Program-made: the position numbers and the translations under genes | NCBI GenBank assembly: GCA_964497615.1 | Contig: CAZCEC010000026.1 | Location: forward strand, 14,507-78,506 | Direction: 5' to 3' | Length of the DNA stretch: 64,000 nt | Source: CAZCEC01 sp964497615 | GTDB taxonomy: Bacteria > Chloroflexota > Anaerolineae > Anaerolineales > UBA6663 | The notes under the pieces: generated by a model | The model's input: the letters and a program-made list of their open reading frames with translations, nothing else | Database searches by the model: none | Told to the model about the DNA's origin: nothing | Shown: positions 53,387-62,800 of the stretch, piece after piece | Numbering within the stretch: the first letter of the stretch is position 1 | How the letters are laid out: every line of letters begins with the position of its first letter

Positions 53387-54403
53387 CTAGGCGCCCGGGT
53401 CCGCCCCATAGCACAGCGCCAGATAGAAAGCGGCATACTCCCCATAGTGCAGGGCAGTCAGCATGTGCGCCAGGGGCGTGGCGCCAGTCCCCTCCACTGC
53501 ATCGGTGTTGAACCCGGCCGTCAGATAAACCTGCCGCGTTTGGTCAACCATCCACTGCGCGCGCGGGTGGGTGAAGGTCGAGCGCAGCGCCACCACCATG
53601 TACTTGCCGATCAGCGCTTCCGGATGCATCGTCCCTGCAATCGTGTGGTGATCCATCGCCGGCACAGCCTCGGCCATTGCTGGCGCCTTCGCCATCACGT
53701 TGATCTGGCTCTTCCAGTGCCGCGCGATGCCGGCCAGCGGCGCAGCCGCGAAGATCAGGGGCACGCGGTCCATCAACTGCCCCGCCATGCGCTTCGCCGG
53801 ATTGCTGGTCACCGGGGATCCAGCCCGCAATTGGTTTTGTTGTTCACTCAGCGCCACGGCCGCGTCCGCCACCTCCGCTGCCAAATCGGGGCACAGCCCC
53901 AGCCGCGTCAGCGCGCCCAGCACACCCACGGCCAGCGGGCCGGCAGCAGCCTGGCCGCGCACATTTGGGATCACATCGTCTACCGGCCACCCGTTGGCTT
54001 GGGCGGTTGCCGCCAGTTCACCGCCGCGCGTCAGCGCCGCCACCGCCGCGCCCTGCTCCTCGGCGGCCACCGCCGCGCTCACCGCCTCCTCCTCGTCTCC
54101 CTCCGGCGAGAGCGCAATCACCAGCGTTTCGGCGTTCGCCGCCCGCGGCAGCTCAAACTCCTGCCAGGTGAGCACTGGCACCGAACAGATGCCCCTCAGC
54201 CGTTCAGCGGCGATCTCGGCCGCCATGCCCGCCGGCCCCATCCCTGCCAGCACCACCTGCCGGACTCCGCGCCAATGCTCCGGCCAGTCCAGCGCAGTGC
54301 GCGCCGCCCACGCCGCCGCGATGGCGCTGGGCAGCGCATCAATCGCGGCAATCAGGTTGGATGAATCGAGGCTGCGCCGATAGCCGGCATCGTCAAGGTT
54401 CAT
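53387..54403 (-). CDS. Divergent SIS-domain (phosphoglucose/phosphomannose isomerase-like) protein
   Basis: A 338-aa protein starting MNLDDAGYRRSLDSSNLIAA. The fold and length match bifunctional phosphoglucose/phosphomannose isomerases with two SIS halves. However, the sugar-phosphate loops differ: GMGPAGMAAEI where GMGGS-type sequence is usual, and SPEGDEEEA in place of SGNTEE. Near the catalytic site it reads WKSQINVMAK and MDHHTIAG, where family members read roughly WK-x-QINEN-x-K and NHNE-(I/L)-VG. The catalytic Glu of NEN therefore appears lost. It may be inactive, regulatory or altered in substrate. It lies 4 bases downstream of rsmI. Confidence 0.7.
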   Translation of the reverse strand: MNLDDAGYRRSLDSSNLIAAIDALPSAIAAAWAARTALDWPEHWRGVRQVVLAGMGPAGMAAEIAAERLRGICSVPVLTWQEFELPRAANAETLVIALSPEGDEEEAVSAAVAAEEQGAAVAALTRGGELAATAQANGWPVDDVIPNVRGQAAAGPLAVGVLGALTRLGLCPDLAAEVADAAVALSEQQNQLRAGSPVTSNPAKRMAGQLMDRVPLIFAAAPLAGIARHWKSQINVMAKAPAMAEAVPAMDHHTIAGTMHPEALIGKYMVVALRSTFTHPRAQWMVDQTRQVYLTAGFNTDAVEGTGATPLAHMLTALHYGEYAAFYLALCYGADPGA

Positions 54404-54407
54404 GTGC

Positions 54408-55277
54408 TTATTCCGTGTCGTGGAGTGTGTCGGGTCCAGCCTCTGGGCCGCCCGCCGCTGGCCGCGCCGCCAGATCATAGACGTCGCGCGCGGCCCAGCC
54501 CGCCCGGTTGGCCGTGGCGCGGGCGGCTTCTTTCAGCCGCTCCCCCGCCGCCACCCGCCGCTCGACCTCGGCCAGCACACGCTCGCGCGGCCATGCCGCC
54601 CTCGGCTGGAGCGCGGCCCCCGCCACCACCAGCGTGATCTCGCCCAGGATTTCCTTGGCTGCGAAATGCGCCCGCGCGGCGCTCAGCGGGCCGCGGTAGA
54701 TTTCTTCGTGCAGCTTGGTGAGTTCCCGCGCCACAGCCGCCGGCCGGTCGCCCAGTTCGGCTTCCAGGTCTTCCAGGGCCGCCAGCAGCCGGTGCGGCGA
54801 TTCGAACGCCACCAGGGTGCGTGGCTCCGCGGCCACGGAGCGCAGCAGTTGGCGGCGTTCGCCCGCCTTGCGCGGCAGAAAGCCCAGGTACACAAACGCA
54901 TCGGTCGGCAGGCCGGAGGCCGCCAGGGCCGCCAGCAGCGCCGATGGGCCTGGGATGGGCGTGACGGCGTGGCCGGCCTCCAACACCGCGCGCACCAACT
55001 CGTAGCCGGGGTCCGAAAGGTTTGGCGTGCCCGCGTCCGACACCAGCGCCACGTCGCCGGTCTCCAGCCGCGCCAGGATCTCCTCCAGCCGCGACAGCTT
55101 GTTGTGTTCCCAATAACTGATGAGGGGTGTCTTCAGGCCGCAGTGGTGCAGCAGTTGGCCCGTCCGGCGCGTGTCCTCCGCCGCCACCAGCGCCACCTCC
55201 GCCAGCACGCGGCGCGCGCGCGGCGACAGGTCTTCCAGGTTGCCGATGGGCGTGGCCACCAGATACAGCGTACCCAT
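54408..55277 (-). CDS. rsmI: 16S rRNA (cytidine1402-2'-O)-methyltransferase
   Basis: A 289-aa protein: MGTLYLVATPIGNLEDLSPR is the family start. EDTRRTGQLLHH, LVSDAGTPNLSDPGYELVRA, TPIPGPSALLAALAASGLPT and FLPRKAGERR are the diagnostic SPOUT/tetrapyrrole-methylase-type motifs. FESPHRLLAALEDLEAELG and ELTKLHEEIYRG follow. It methylates C1402 of 16S rRNA using SAM. ATG 55277 is the family start. The SIS-domain gene follows after 4 bases, so the two are probably co-transcribed. Confidence 0.95.
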   Translation of the reverse strand: MGTLYLVATPIGNLEDLSPRARRVLAEVALVAAEDTRRTGQLLHHCGLKTPLISYWEHNKLSRLEEILARLETGDVALVSDAGTPNLSDPGYELVRAVLEAGHAVTPIPGPSALLAALAASGLPTDAFVYLGFLPRKAGERRQLLRSVAAEPRTLVAFESPHRLLAALEDLEAELGDRPAAVARELTKLHEEIYRGPLSAARAHFAAKEILGEITLVVAGAALQPRAAWPRERVLAEVERRVAAGERLKEAARATANRAGWAARDVYDLAARPAAGGPEAGPDTLHDTE

Positions 55278-55297
55278 GCGGCGATTATAGGGCGTTC

Positions 55298-56164
55298 TTA
55301 GTGATTCTGGACGAAGTTCACCATCACCAGGTTGCGGTTGCAGTCGCCATACGTCGTCAGGCTGAATTGCTGCGACAGCGGCGTGCCCGTGTTGGTAAAC
55401 AACTGGACCTTGTACACATCGGTGGAGGCGATGGGATGGTCGTCCAGGAACACTTCGTAGCCGCCGGGACCGATGGCGGGCTGGCTGCCCGTCTGGACCA
55501 GCGGCAGCGTAACGTCGCCCGCGACGACCTGCACCATCAGGCCGATCACCGGGCCGCCGTCCAGCCCAAACGCCCGGCCGGCGATGCCGAACCAATTGCA
55601 GGAGGCATTGTTAATCAGATTAGGCAGATAGGTGGGCGTCTCGTCCTGCATGGTGTAGGCAAAGGCCGAGCGCGTGATTGTCGGCGTGGGCGTGCGGCTG
55701 GGGGTCGGCGTGGGTCCAGTGGGCGTGGGCGTCTCGGTGGGCGTGGCCGACTGGCGCGGGGTGCGCGTGGGCCGCTCGGAGGTCTCGGTCGGCTCAGGCG
55801 TTTGGGTGGGCGGCGGGGGCGTGCCGGTGATGGTGGCCGTCTCCGTGGCCGTCCACTCAGGCGGCAAGGTGGGGAACTCCACCGGCGCGGAGTCGCTGGC
55901 GGATGCCCCCGGCTGGGTGGGCGGCACCAGCGCCACGGCCGTGGGCGGCAAGGGCACCTCGCCCAGCGGCATCCAGGCGCTGCCCCCCGGCACAAACCGC
56001 AGCACGTCCGGGAAAATGAACAGCCCCACCACCAGCAGAACCACGAGGCCGGTGAGCAGCAGCAAGCCGAGCGAGGCCAGGTTGAGCACGGCGCCCAGGC
56101 AGCCTGCCCCCCGGCGGCGTGCCCGGCGGGGCCGAGCGGGTCGAACGGCGGTTTCTTCCATCAT
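55298..56164 (-). CDS. Membrane-anchored protein with Thr/Pro linker and C-terminal beta domain
   Basis: A 288-aa protein. A basic N-terminus (RPRRARRRGAGCLG) leads to one membrane helix (ASLGLLLLTGLVVLLVVGLF). A long Thr/Pro/Glu linker (~residues 75-165) follows, and a C-terminal beta domain with SCNWFGIAGRAFGLDGG, VQVVAGDVTLPLVQTGSQPA and YGDCNRNLVMVNFVQ. The two Cys may form a disulfide, consistent with an external domain. This design is typical of envelope proteins in this lineage. Function is unknown. Confidence 0.65.
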   Translation of the reverse strand: MMEETAVRPARPRRARRRGAGCLGAVLNLASLGLLLLTGLVVLLVVGLFIFPDVLRFVPGGSAWMPLGEVPLPPTAVALVPPTQPGASASDSAPVEFPTLPPEWTATETATITGTPPPPTQTPEPTETSERPTRTPRQSATPTETPTPTGPTPTPSRTPTPTITRSAFAYTMQDETPTYLPNLINNASCNWFGIAGRAFGLDGGPVIGLMVQVVAGDVTLPLVQTGSQPAIGPGGYEVFLDDHPIASTDVYKVQLFTNTGTPLSQQFSLTTYGDCNRNLVMVNFVQNH

Positions 56165-56199
56165 CAATTCTCCCGGTCGGCCGCGAGCAGCCGGCCCCC

Positions 56200-57183
56200 T
56201 TACGGGTTGAGGTGGCGTGTCACCTGCGCCTCGGCCACGCGCGCCGCCAGCCAGCTTTGGAACGCGGCGGCGCGCAGTGTTTGGGCCGCGGCCGGGCTTA
56301 GCGGCCGGGCCGGGTCCCGCTCCAGCACTTCCACAATGTGATAGCCCAGCGCGCTCTCCACGATCTCACTCGTCTGGCCGGGCTCCAGGGCAAAGGCCGC
56401 CGCTTCCACCTCCGGCATCGTCAGCACTCCGCGCGGGAACCAACCCAGGTCGCCGCCGGCCGCGCGGCTGGTCAGGTCGCGCGAAAAGGTCAATGCCAGG
56501 GTTGCAAAATCCGCGCCAGCCTGCAACTGGGCCAGCACGGTCGCGGCCGTGTCCGGCGCCGTCACCAGGATGGTCCGCGCGTGCACCTGCTCGGCCGTCT
56601 CCCCCACCTGCCCCGCGACTTCGGCGCCAAAGCGAGCCCGCAGCAGGTCGCCCCTCAGGGCTGCCCGAAATCCATCCGCTGTGTACAGATTGGCTTGCAG
56701 CCAGGCCTCCAGGGCCGCGGCCCCGCCCAAGTCGGAGGTGATCTGAGCCAGGGCCGCGTCAACTTCACTGTCGCCCACGGCCATCCCCGCGGCGGCCGCC
56801 GCCTGCTCCACCACCACTTGTTCGACGAAGGATTGGGCCACGGCATCCGGGCAGCCGGCCGTGTCCAGGCCCGCGCCTGCCAGCCCAGCCTGGCAGCGCG
56901 CCAATTCTTGTTCGTAGGCCGCCAGCGTCACGTCCTGCCCGTTGACGGTGAGCGCCAGCGGCACTGGCGTGGGCGTGGGCGCTGGGGTGTCGGTTGGCGG
57001 CGGCTGGGTAACGCTCGGCGCGGCGGTTGCCGTCTCGGCCATGACCGTGGTCGCCTGGGTTGATGGCGCGACGGTGGTGGGTCGCGAACAGGCCCCGGCC
57101 GTCAGCCCTGCCAGCAGCGCCGCCGCCACCGCCAATTGGCCAAACCCGCTTGAACGTTTACCGCCATGGATCATTGCCAGCAT
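56200..57183 (-). CDS. Parvulin-type peptidyl-prolyl isomerase lipoprotein
   Basis: A 327-aa protein. An N-terminal signal with lipobox (LLAGLTAGAC) is followed by a Thr/Pro linker (VTQPPPTDTPAPTPTPVPLA). A SurA_N-like helical region (LTVNGQDVTLAAYEQELARC, VAQSFVEQVVVEQAAAAAGM) leads to a PpiC rotamase domain: VHARTILVTAPDTAATVLAQ, GADFATLALTFSRDLTSRAA, GGDLGWFPRGVLTMPEVEAA and ALGYHIVEVLERD. It is probably anchored outside the membrane as a PrsA-like foldase. ATG 57183 is preferred; an in-frame ATG nine bases on is possible. Confidence 0.88.
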   Translation of the reverse strand: MLAMIHGGKRSSGFGQLAVAAALLAGLTAGACSRPTTVAPSTQATTVMAETATAAPSVTQPPPTDTPAPTPTPVPLALTVNGQDVTLAAYEQELARCQAGLAGAGLDTAGCPDAVAQSFVEQVVVEQAAAAAGMAVGDSEVDAALAQITSDLGGAAALEAWLQANLYTADGFRAALRGDLLRARFGAEVAGQVGETAEQVHARTILVTAPDTAATVLAQLQAGADFATLALTFSRDLTSRAAGGDLGWFPRGVLTMPEVEAAAFALEPGQTSEIVESALGYHIVEVLERDPARPLSPAAAQTLRAAAFQSWLAARVAEAQVTRHLNP

Positions 57184-57221
57184 ACCAACTACCAACCTTA
57201 TTATGGTCAGAGCCACGCGGC

Positions 57222-57249
57222 ATTATACCCGACCAGCCTGCCGGTGCAA
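57222..57249 (-). promoter_or_regulatory. Promoter of the parvulin gene
   Basis: On the minus strand TTGCAC (57249-57244), 16 bases, TATAAT (57227-57222). It lies ~40 bases before the start. Confidence 0.65.
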
Positions 57250-57353
57250 CAAGATTGCATACATAACGCCCAATGGGAACCGTGCGACCCGGACCGGTGT
57301 ATCTCGGCAGACCGGGCGCTAGGGAACAGTGGTGATTGAGAAAGGAGCAATGA

Positions 57354-57851
57354 ATGGCTAAATGGAACCGATTGGTGGGGGCGGCGGTCCTGAGCCTGCT
57401 GGCGCTGGCCGCTGGGGCCGCCGAGGCCGGCGGCGGGGGCGGGCATGGCGCATGTGCGGGCTATGCCGCCGACCAGGTCATCATCATGCGGGATAGCTGT
57501 TTCGAGGGCACGGCTCAGTTTGTCCCGGCAGGCAGCACCATCGAAGTCGTGAACGAGGGGGAGGTGCCCCACAGCCTCAGCTTTGCGGACGGCGCCTTTG
57601 ACACCGGCACCCTCGAGACCGGCGAGCAGGCAGAGTTCACGGTGGGCGAGGCGGGCGTGGTGCGCTACTACTGCAAACTGCACGGCACCGCCAGCGGCCA
57701 GGGCATGGCCGGCGTCATCATCGTTGGGGATGCGGACTCGCCCTCCGCGGCCCGCGCCCAGCCCAGCCTGGCCGCCGCCTGGGGCTGGCTGGGCGCCGGC
57801 CTGGGCGGGGCGGGGCTGGCCCTGCTAATCGTGCGCTTTAGACCTCGTTGA
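57354..57851 (+). CDS. Secreted, membrane-anchored cupredoxin
   Basis: A 165-aa protein with a signal peptide (LVGAAVLSLLALAAGAAEAG), then a plastocyanin/azurin-like domain. Copper ligands are apparent: His in GEVPHSLSF, Cys and His in VVRYYCKLHG, and Met in GQGMAGVIIVG. A C-terminal membrane helix (AAAWGWLGAGLGGAGLALLI) anchors it. It is probably an electron-transfer protein. AAAGGAG precedes the ATG; an ATG four bases upstream would give only a three-codon frame. Confidence 0.85.
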   Translation: MAKWNRLVGAAVLSLLALAAGAAEAGGGGGHGACAGYAADQVIIMRDSCFEGTAQFVPAGSTIEVVNEGEVPHSLSFADGAFDTGTLETGEQAEFTVGEAGVVRYYCKLHGTASGQGMAGVIIVGDADSPSAARAQPSLAAAWGWLGAGLGGAGLALLIVRFRPR

Positions 57852-59490
57852 CGAAGGCGAAGATCATCGGCCGGCGCTTGAGCTCCGCATAGAAGAAGTC
57901 CGCCAGCGCCTTCTGCACCGTCTCGCGCAGACTCACGGTGCCGTTGGATGACCCGTTCACCCGCGCCGCGGCCAGGGCGATCTGCTCCTGCGCCGCGGCG
58001 AACATTTCATCCGCGTCGCGCACAAAGACGAACCCGCGCGAGACGATCTCCGGCTTGCCCACCAGCTTGCCGGCCGCATTCACCCGCAGGTTGACGATGA
58101 CAAAGCCATCCTGCGCCAGCGCCTCGCGCTCGCGCATCACCGTCGGGCCGATATCGCCCACCCCGCTGCCGTCCACATACACATAGCCGCCAGGGATGCG
58201 GTCGGTGACGCGCATCTGGCCGTCTTCGAACTCCAGGATCATCCCGTTTTCCACCGCGCTGATATTCTCGGCCGGCAGGCCCACCTCGCGCGCGATGGCG
58301 GCGTGCTGGGTGAGGTGGCGCAGTTCGCCGTGGATGGGGACGAAATACTTAGGCTTCACCAGGTGAATCAGGAGCTTCATCTCCTCCGCGCTGGCGTGCC
58401 CGCTGACGTGCACCGGCGCGATCGGGTCGTAGATGACGTGCGCGCCGCGCTGCAGCAGCTTGTTGATGGTGCGGTGCACCATCTCCTCGTTGCCGGGGAT
58501 GGGGTGCGACGACAGCACCACGGTATCGTTGACCATCAGGTCGAACTGGCGGTTGCGCCCCTCCGACAGCCGGCCCAGGATGGACGATGGCTCGCCCTGG
58601 GTGCCGGTGGTCATGATGACGACTTTGCTGGGGCCGAGGCGCAGGGCTTCATCCGTGGGAATGAGCGTGCCCTCCGGCACGGTGAGATAGCCCAGCTTCT
58701 GGGCCATCTTCACATTCTCCACCATCGAGGTGCCCACCAGCGCCATCTTGCGCCCGTGCCGCACGGCCGCATTCGCCACCTGCTGGATGCGCGAGATGAG
58801 CGAGGCGAAGGTCGCCACCAGGATGCGGCCCGGCGCTTGCCGGAACACGTCGTCAAACGCCGGATCGATGACGGCCTCCGACGGGGTCCACCCGGCCTTG
58901 TCGGCATTGGTCGAGTCCGACAGCAGGGCCAGCACGCCGCGGCCGGAGAACTCGGCCAGCTTGGCATAGTCAGTCGGCCAGCCATCCACCGGCGTATGGT
59001 CGAACTTGAAGTCGCCCGAATGCACGATCAGCCCGGCGGGCGTCGTAATGCCCAGCCCCACCCCATCCGGGATCGAATGGCAGACGTGAAAGAACTCCAC
59101 CCCAAACGGGCCGATCATGGTCCGGTCGCCCGCGTTGATGGTGTTGAGCGAGACGCGGTCGTGCAGCTTGGCGTCGCGCAGCTTCACTTCCAGCAGCCCG
59201 CGCGTCAGGGGCGTGGCATATACCGGCGCGTTCACCTGCTGCATCACGTGCTTGATGGCGCCGGTGTGGTCCTCGTGGCCGTGCGTGATGATGATGCCCC
59301 GCACCTTGTCCTTGTTCTCCAGCACGTAGCGGAAGTCGGGGATGATGTAGTCAATCCCCAGCATATCGTTCTCGGGGAACATCAGCCCGGCGTCCACCAG
59401 CAGGGCGTCGTCGCCGTACTCGAACAGCATCATGTTCTTGCCGATTTCCCCCAAACCGCCCAGGGGGATCAGCCGCAGTTTCTTGGTCAT
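57838..59490 (-). CDS. rnj: Ribonuclease J
   Basis: A 550-aa protein starting MTKKLRLIPLGGLGEIGKNM. The metallo-beta-lactamase motif HGHEDHTGAIKH (about residue 73) and later HSGDFKFDHTPVDG, LLSDSTNADKAG and TTGTQGEP are the beta-CASP RNase J signature. VHVSGHASAEEMKLLIHLVK and YFVPIHGELRHL follow. It has both 5'-3' exonuclease and endonuclease activity and leads mRNA decay. ATG 59490 follows AAGGG. Its 3' end overlaps that of the cupredoxin gene by 14 bases. Confidence 0.96.
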   Translation of the reverse strand: MTKKLRLIPLGGLGEIGKNMMLFEYGDDALLVDAGLMFPENDMLGIDYIIPDFRYVLENKDKVRGIIITHGHEDHTGAIKHVMQQVNAPVYATPLTRGLLEVKLRDAKLHDRVSLNTINAGDRTMIGPFGVEFFHVCHSIPDGVGLGITTPAGLIVHSGDFKFDHTPVDGWPTDYAKLAEFSGRGVLALLSDSTNADKAGWTPSEAVIDPAFDDVFRQAPGRILVATFASLISRIQQVANAAVRHGRKMALVGTSMVENVKMAQKLGYLTVPEGTLIPTDEALRLGPSKVVIMTTGTQGEPSSILGRLSEGRNRQFDLMVNDTVVLSSHPIPGNEEMVHRTINKLLQRGAHVIYDPIAPVHVSGHASAEEMKLLIHLVKPKYFVPIHGELRHLTQHAAIAREVGLPAENISAVENGMILEFEDGQMRVTDRIPGGYVYVDGSGVGDIGPTVMREREALAQDGFVIVNLRVNAAGKLVGKPEIVSRGFVFVRDADEMFAAAQEQIALAAARVNGSSNGTVSLRETVQKALADFFYAELKRRPMIFAFVNEV

Positions 59491-59515
59491 GCCCAAACCC
59501 TTCCCACGAACACAC

Positions 59516-59548
59516 AAAAAGCCCCGTCGGAACTGATCCGGACGGGGC
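59516..59548 (-). terminator. Intrinsic terminator in the rnj leader
   Basis: An 8-bp stem (GCCCCGTC/GACGGGGC, 59521-59528 and 59541-59548) with TTTTT at 59520-59516 on the transcribed strand, 25 bases before the rnj ATG. It is well placed for attenuation of rnj. Confidence 0.75.
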
Positions 59549-59639
59549 GGAACGGACAGGAGCCTGCCATCAATCACGCAAAGCGCGCCGGATGATGACG
59601 GGGCGATTTTATCACGAGGGCCGCCGGGCGGCAAGGCGC

Positions 59640-59668
59640 TTGCGACGCCCCGCCGGCCATGCTATAAT
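59640..59668 (+). promoter_or_regulatory. Promoter of tRNA-Val
   Basis: TTGCGA (59640-59645), 17-base spacer, TATAAT (59663-59668), 11 bases before the tRNA. Confidence 0.75.
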
Positions 59669-59679
59669 CGTCGGCGTTC

Positions 59680-59756
59680 GGGCAATTAGCTCAGTTGGTC
59701 AGAGCGTACGGTTCACATCCGTAAGGTCACAGGTTCGAGCCCTGTATTGCCCACCA
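59680..59756 (+). tRNA. tRNA-Val (anticodon CAC)
   Basis: The acceptor stem GGGCAAT pairs with ATTGCCC, then A and encoded CCA. D-arm AGCTCAGTTGGTCAGAGC, anticodon loop TTCACAT (CAC), T-arm CAGGTTCGAGCCCTG. 77 bases with CCA. Confidence 0.96.
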
Positions 59757-59758
59757 CG

Positions 59759-59799
59759 GACCACAGGCGCAACCCGCGCGGGCAGCCTGTGGTCTTTTT
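59759..59799 (+). terminator. Intrinsic terminator after tRNA-Val
   Basis: A 10-bp stem (GACCACAGGC/GCCTGTGGTC) followed by TTTTT (59795-59799). Confidence 0.85.
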
Positions 59800-59810
59800 C
59801 GTCCGCGCAC

Positions 59811-62800
59811 CTACCGGACGATCAGCGGCAGATAAATCGTCCACTCCGAATCATCGTCCACAATCGTCACCACCGCCTGCCAGTCGCCCGGCCCGCCGCC
59901 CAACAGCGACGGTCCAGCGGGGAGGTCGAACGACACGATAAACTGCTCGTCGGGCTCAGCCAGTTCATCTCCCCACACTCGCAAGACGAGCGTCGCCGTT
60001 TCCTGACCAGGCGCAAAGACTAAGTCGCCGCTGGAGGCCTGATAGTCGTCGCCGGCCGTCGCCGTGTCGTCGCTCGTCCAGAAGCCCACCGTCACCGTAA
60101 AGGCCGACGGGTTGCTCAGGCTTACCGTCAGGGTGACGGGCGTTGTGCCCGTGTCGCCCTCGCTGACCTCCACCGAGTCAAAGGTCACGGTGGGCCACGC
60201 ATCATCATTGACGATGCGAACCGTGCCCGTTATCGCCTCCAGGAAGGCGCCGCTGACGTCGCCGAAGCTCAGCTCAAACACCTCGTCCGCCTCGTACATG
60301 CCGTCCCCCATAATCTCCAGCGGCACGCTTTGGCTGATCACGCCCGGGGCAAAGACTAGGCCCTGGCTCACTTCCGCATAGTCCACACCGGCGCTGGCGT
60401 TCACGTCCACGCCCTTCACCTGCAGGGTGACGGTTTGGGCGCTCGTCTCCGACAGCGAAACGACGAAGGCGGCCGGCGTCAGGCCCGCATCGCCCTCCGC
60501 CACCTCCAGGCCGGGCGAGAAGAGCACCAGCGGGATGCCAGACTCAAAGGCGCCCATGTCGAAGTTCGCCCCCTGGGGCCGCGGCGCGCCGTCCAGGTCG
60601 GTGGCCACGCCCACCAGGCAGGCGTCGGCGGCGGGCGAGCCAGCCGCCAGCCGGTAGTCGCCGCGCCCAGTCGTTTGGAACAGCGGGTCGCTGGCGGCGC
60701 CCCCCACCCCATTCTGCGAAATGGAACAGCCCACCGTGGGCGCAACGGCGCTCTCCACCCCAAAACCGTTGTCCCAGATGATGTTGCTGTGCAGATCGAC
60801 CACGGCCCCATTGTCATTGATGTCGATGGCCCAGTCGTTGCCGGCCAGGGTGCTCTGGATCAGCTCCAGGTCCGCGTCCGCCGCCAGATAGATCGCCTTG
60901 CCGGTGTTGTCTCTGATCAGGCTGTTGGTGATGTCCAGTTCGTCGCCGTTGCTGACGCTCATCACGCCGCTGCCCAGCCCGGCCGCGTTGCTGATGATGG
61001 CGGTGCTGGTCAACACCAGTTCCGCCCCCGCCTCAAGCTGAATCGCGCCGCCGTTGCCCGTCGCGCCGTTATTACGGAACTCAGAACAGTAATGGTCGGG
61101 CGGCAGCAGGGTGTTCTGGCAAGCGGCGCTGTCCTGGCTCACCTCCAGCCGCGCCGCCGAGACCATCACCCCGCCGCCATCCTGCCCGGCCTCGTTGTCC
61201 TGCACCCGGGCATTGAACAGGCGCGCATAGGTCCCGCCGCTCAGGTACAGCCCGCCGCCATCCGTATCGGCCTGATTGCCCACCAGCGCCAGGTTGCCCA
61301 ACGGAGCGCCGGTGTCGCCCGGCCCGCTGGCCACGTCGTTCAGGTAGATGCCGCCGCCCCGGCCGTTCAGGGCGCTGTTGCCCGCGATGCGGCTCATGGC
61401 GTTCGGCGTCAGCACGATTGTCAGCACATCGCCCCCGTCTTGGTACCAGCCGCCGCCGTCGCCTAGGGCGACGTTACCCGTGATCCACACGCTGCCGAAC
61501 AAGCTCACGAACCCCGAGCCGGCAGCATACAGCCCGCCCCCGTTGCCGTTGGCCGTATTGGCCTCCACGACTACTTGATCATCATCCTCAAAGGCCGCCA
61601 GACCCAGTGTCTCATGGCCCGAGCCATACACCCCGCCCCCATTCTGATCGGCATGATTACCCGCCAGCCGCGCGTTGCCGTCCATCGCCACCAGCGCAAA
61701 TGTCCCCTGCGCGACGTGGATCGCGCCGCCGTTCACCCCCGCCGTATTGGAGATAATCTGCGAGTTGATCGCCAGCAGTGTATTGTCAATGTCGCTATCC
61801 AGCGCCGCGCCGCCCCCGTCCATCGCGGTGTTGCCGGAGATCACCGTCCCCCATAGGAACGCCTCGCCTTCCTCAATCGCCATCCCCCCGCCCCAACCGG
61901 TGGTGGAGTTGCCGTTAATGTACCCGCCCGTCATGCTCAGCGGGGTGCCGCTGGCCAGGTAGATGCCCCCGCCCCCGTCCCCGGCGCTGTTGTTTTGGAT
62001 GCCGGCACTCTGCAGCAGGGTAATGGTGTAGGCATCGCTGGCATAGATGCCGCCCCCGCGCACCGCGCTGTTGCCGTTGGCAGGGTTGCTGCTGCCCACC
62101 CGGCTGTACTCCGTCATGGACAGGGTAGCGCCATTCCCCAGGTAGATCCCGCCGCCGTAGGCCACGGCCTCATTGCCATAGACCGAGCTGGAGTCATACA
62201 TCTCCACGACCGCCGAACCCGTCGCGTAGATGCCGCCGCCGTCCGTCGTCGTGGCGCTATTCCAGCGGACCATGCTCGACTGGTACATCTCCAGCTGTGA
62301 CTGTCCCCCCAGGTATACGCCGCCGCCGGCCCCAGCGGAGTTGGGATAGCTGCCGCTGCCAAGATAACTCGAATAGAGATGGAGGCGCCCCGCGCCCCCC
62401 AGCGCTGCCCCACCGCCCTGCGGCGCATGTGAATCCCTAATCTGGCTGCCGAACATCAGCGTGACCGCGCCCTCCGCGTATAGCCCGCCGCCGGCGATGC
62501 CTGCATTGCCCCCCTCAATGACCGCGTTGCCCATAAGCTGCACCGACGCGTTCGACGCCACATACAGATTACCGCCCAAGTTGTTCGCCGTGCCGTCTTG
62601 CAGCCACATGCTTTCGAAGGTCGCGTTGGCGCCTTCCGCCACGTAGACCAGGCCGCCCAGGGTGGCTTGCGCGTCTCTCAGGGTCAGACGGGTCACCGTC
62701 ACGGTGCGGTTGGCCGCAATCTTGACGATGCCGCCATCAAAGGCCCCCGCGCCGCCGCCGTCGATGACATGGTTCGACGGAACAGCCGCCGCATCGGCCT

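Noticed and set aside
59680..59756. tRNA-Val as the phage integration site
   Set aside because: It is ~29 kb from the phage edge with ordinary host genes between, and its 3' end is not repeated near 30.4 kb.
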